This document shows, piece after piece, positions 5,765 through 6,151 of a stretch of 6,151 nt of DNA (positions are counted from its first letter, which is position 1; every line of letters starts with the position of its first letter). The position numbers and the translations under genes are program-made. The DNA is from an uncultured Clostridia bacterium (GTDB lineage: Bacteria > Bacillota > Clostridia > Christensenellales > Borkfalkiaceae), in assembly GCA_945834965.1 (NCBI GenBank), contig CAMAHZ010000082.1:1-6151 (forward strand), read 5' to 3'. The notes under the pieces were generated by a model, which had not been told where the DNA came from, ran no database searches, and worked only from the letters and a program-made list of their open reading frames with translations.

Positions 5765-5807
5765 GGTGAGGCGGCTTACGCCCACGCCTTAAAAAGGCTT
5801 CCACACC
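5765..5807 (-). promoter_or_regulatory. GC-rich foldable element with two exclusive pairings
   Basis: Fold A is a three-way junction. The outer stem is GGTG-a-GG/CC-a-CACC (5765-5771 with 5801-5807). It encloses GGC/GCC with a 4-nt loop (5773-5782) and GCCTT/AAGGC with a 3-nt loop (5786-5798). Fold B uses the same left arm differently: GTG-a-GGCG pairs with CGCC-CAC (5766-5773 with 5779-5785), leaving the GCCTT/AAGGC hairpin intact. Folds A and B cannot coexist. An additional ACGT/ACGT pairing (5755-5758 with 5811-5814) could close fold A. No U-tract follows, so it is not a standard terminator. It may be an mRNA leader or attenuator; I do not recognise a family. Confidence 0.4.
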
Positions 5808-5868
5808 GTGACGTATAAAAATATTTATTTGACTACCCCAAGGCGGAAATTGTTTTAAACAACTTCTC

Positions 5869-5899
5869 ACCTTATTCGGGGTTGTGCCTTTGCGAAGAT
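5869..5899 (-). repeat. 31-bp direct repeat, copy 2 in the transcription direction
   Basis: This copy matches 5913-5943 at 30 of 31 positions, the difference being 5886 against 5930. In sense it starts ATCTTCGCAAAGG and ends CCCCGAATAAGGT. TTCG and CGAA inside the unit could pair. Confidence 0.9.
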
Positions 5900-5912
5900 T
5901 AAATAATTTTTA

Positions 5913-5943
5913 ACCTTATTCGGGGTTGTACCTTTGCGAAGAT
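5913..5943 (-). repeat. 31-bp direct repeat, copy 1 in the transcription direction
   Basis: This copy is offset by exactly 44 nt from the other, with a 13-nt A/T-only spacer (5900-5912) between them. Near identity in non-coding DNA implies a recent duplication or a functional constraint on both copies. Confidence 0.9.
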
Positions 5944-5985
5944 GCGAGCAGTTCAAGGCGTGTGAGCACCGCTGACAGGAGCGTA

Positions 5986-6052
5986 CACGGACGTACGTGA
6001 CTGAAGCGGAGCGGAACACAACGCAGAAATGCGACGCATATGCGCAAAGCGC
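5986..6052 (-). repeat. Cluster of short palindromes between rpsQ and the direct repeats
   Basis: The stretch contains several small dyads. CACG/CGTG with a 6-nt loop lies at 5986-5999 and overlaps the perfect palindrome ACGTACGT (5991-5998). The 10-bp palindrome CGCATATGCG lies at 6035-6044. GCGC/GCGC with an AAA loop lies at 6042-6052. Such dense symmetry is typical of palindromic intergenic elements and untypical of coding DNA. Confidence 0.55.
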
Positions 6053-6085
6053 TCGAAAAAGCAAAAAATTATTTTGCTTTTTCGA
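6053..6085 (-). terminator. 14-bp inverted repeat over the rpsQ stop, terminator-like
   Basis: TCGAAAAAGCAAAA (sense 6085-6072) pairs perfectly with TTTTGCTTTTTCGA (6066-6053) across a 5-nt loop. The left arm encodes the last residues of S17 and the TAA stop is in the loop. Read as an A-tract, a GCAAAA/TTTTGC stem and a five-T tract, it resembles a bidirectional intrinsic terminator between the S10-type and spc-type parts of the cluster. The stem has few G-C pairs, so it would be weak and allow read-through. It may instead only protect the 3' end of the upstream message. Confidence 0.45.
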
Positions 6086-6151
6086 TGATTTCCGCTACTC
6101 TCCAGTTTTTATCCTTGGAAAGCTTACGGGTTTCAACTATTCTAACCTTAT
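6069..6151 (-). CDS. rpsQ: 30S ribosomal protein S17, C-terminal 26 residues only
   Basis: S17 is a primary 16S rRNA-binding protein of the small subunit with an OB fold. The window contains only its end, KVRIVETRKLSKDKNWRVAE followed by IIEKAK and TAA at 6071-6069. This matches the conserved S17 ending (VRI-x-ETRPLSK-x-K-x-WR-x-x-x-I-x-EKA). The proline usual in ETRPLSK is lysine here. The gene's 5' part, and presumably rpmC and rplP before it, lie outside the window. Its last codons form one arm of a perfect inverted repeat. It is the last gene of the S10 operon in E. coli, and the long gap that follows fits such a boundary here. Confidence 0.95.
   Translation of the reverse strand, partial: KVRIVETRKLSKDKNWRVAEIIEKAK

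Larger units (their letters stand above)
5687..6068 (-). other. 382-nt rpsQ-rplN gap at the S10/spc operon boundary
   Basis: No credible gene is present. From the rpsQ side it holds a 14-bp inverted repeat over the rpsQ stop (6053-6085), then a block of short palindromes (5986-6052). Two copies of a 31-bp repeat follow (5913-5943 and 5869-5899), then an A/T-rich stretch with the 13-nt palindrome TTGTTTTAAACAA (5850-5862). The gap ends with a GC-rich foldable element (5765-5807), a promoter-like sequence (5716-5745) and the rplN ribosome binding site (5695-5703). In E. coli this is where the S10 operon ends and the spc operon begins. The repeats suggest that a dispersed element has also inserted here, which is an inference. 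Confidence 0.65.

Noticed and set aside
5786..5798. GCCTT/AAGGC hairpin as an intrinsic terminator
   Set aside because: The stem is only 5 bp with a 3-nt loop, and neither strand has a T-run immediately after it.
5869..5943. Minimal CRISPR array
   Set aside because: There are only two repeats with a 13-nt A/T-only spacer, no leader and no cas genes. The spacer is far too short.
5867..6064. A 65-codon minus-strand open frame in the rpsQ-rplN gap
   Set aside because: It runs through the direct repeats and palindromes, has no good ribosome binding site, begins inside the rpsQ inverted repeat and has an arginine/cysteine/serine-rich composition with no recognisable fold.

Overview
The window holds the spc-type ribosomal protein operon of a bacterium, read entirely on the minus strand (transcription runs from high to low coordinates). 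The 3' end of rpsQ lies at the right edge. It is followed by rplN, rplX, rplE, rpsN, rpsH, rplF, rplR, rpsE, rpmD, rplO and a secY cut by the left edge. Several features point to a Bacillota, probably clostridial, genome, though no closer placement is possible from the sequence. S14 is the short 61-residue zinc form (C-x2-C...C-x2-C), L24 carries a second zinc ribbon, L30 is present, and nearly all start codons follow strong purine-rich AAGGAG sites.

Layout from high to low coordinates. 6069-6151 is the S17 C-terminus. 5687-6068 is a 382-nt gap without a credible gene. It contains a 14-bp inverted repeat over the rpsQ stop, a hairpin-rich block, two copies of a 31-bp direct repeat, a GC-rich foldable element and a weak promoter-like sequence. 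5686-3132 is a tightly packed block from L14 to L6. 3002-3131 is an unexpected 130-nt gap that can fold almost completely into abutting helices right up to the rplR start. 3001-1415 is a second packed block from L18 to L15. 1356-1414 is a short gap, and secY follows.

The proteins serve one process. L14, L24, L5, L6, L18, L30 and L15 join the large ribosomal subunit, and S17, S14, S8 and S5 join the small one. SecY is the membrane channel through which ribosome products are exported. In five of the junctions the TAA stop of one gene is itself the start of the TAAGGAG Shine-Dalgarno site of the next, which suggests coupled translation.

The genes are conventional. The interest lies in the two long gaps. 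The rpsQ-rplN gap sits where E. coli has its S10/spc operon boundary and carries repeats that look like an inserted or dispersed element. The rplF-rplR gap looks like a structured RNA placed to control L18 and downstream genes. Both are inferences from base pairing by eye and need comparative testing. Smaller points are a changed L6 signature motif and a basic/acidic tail on L24.
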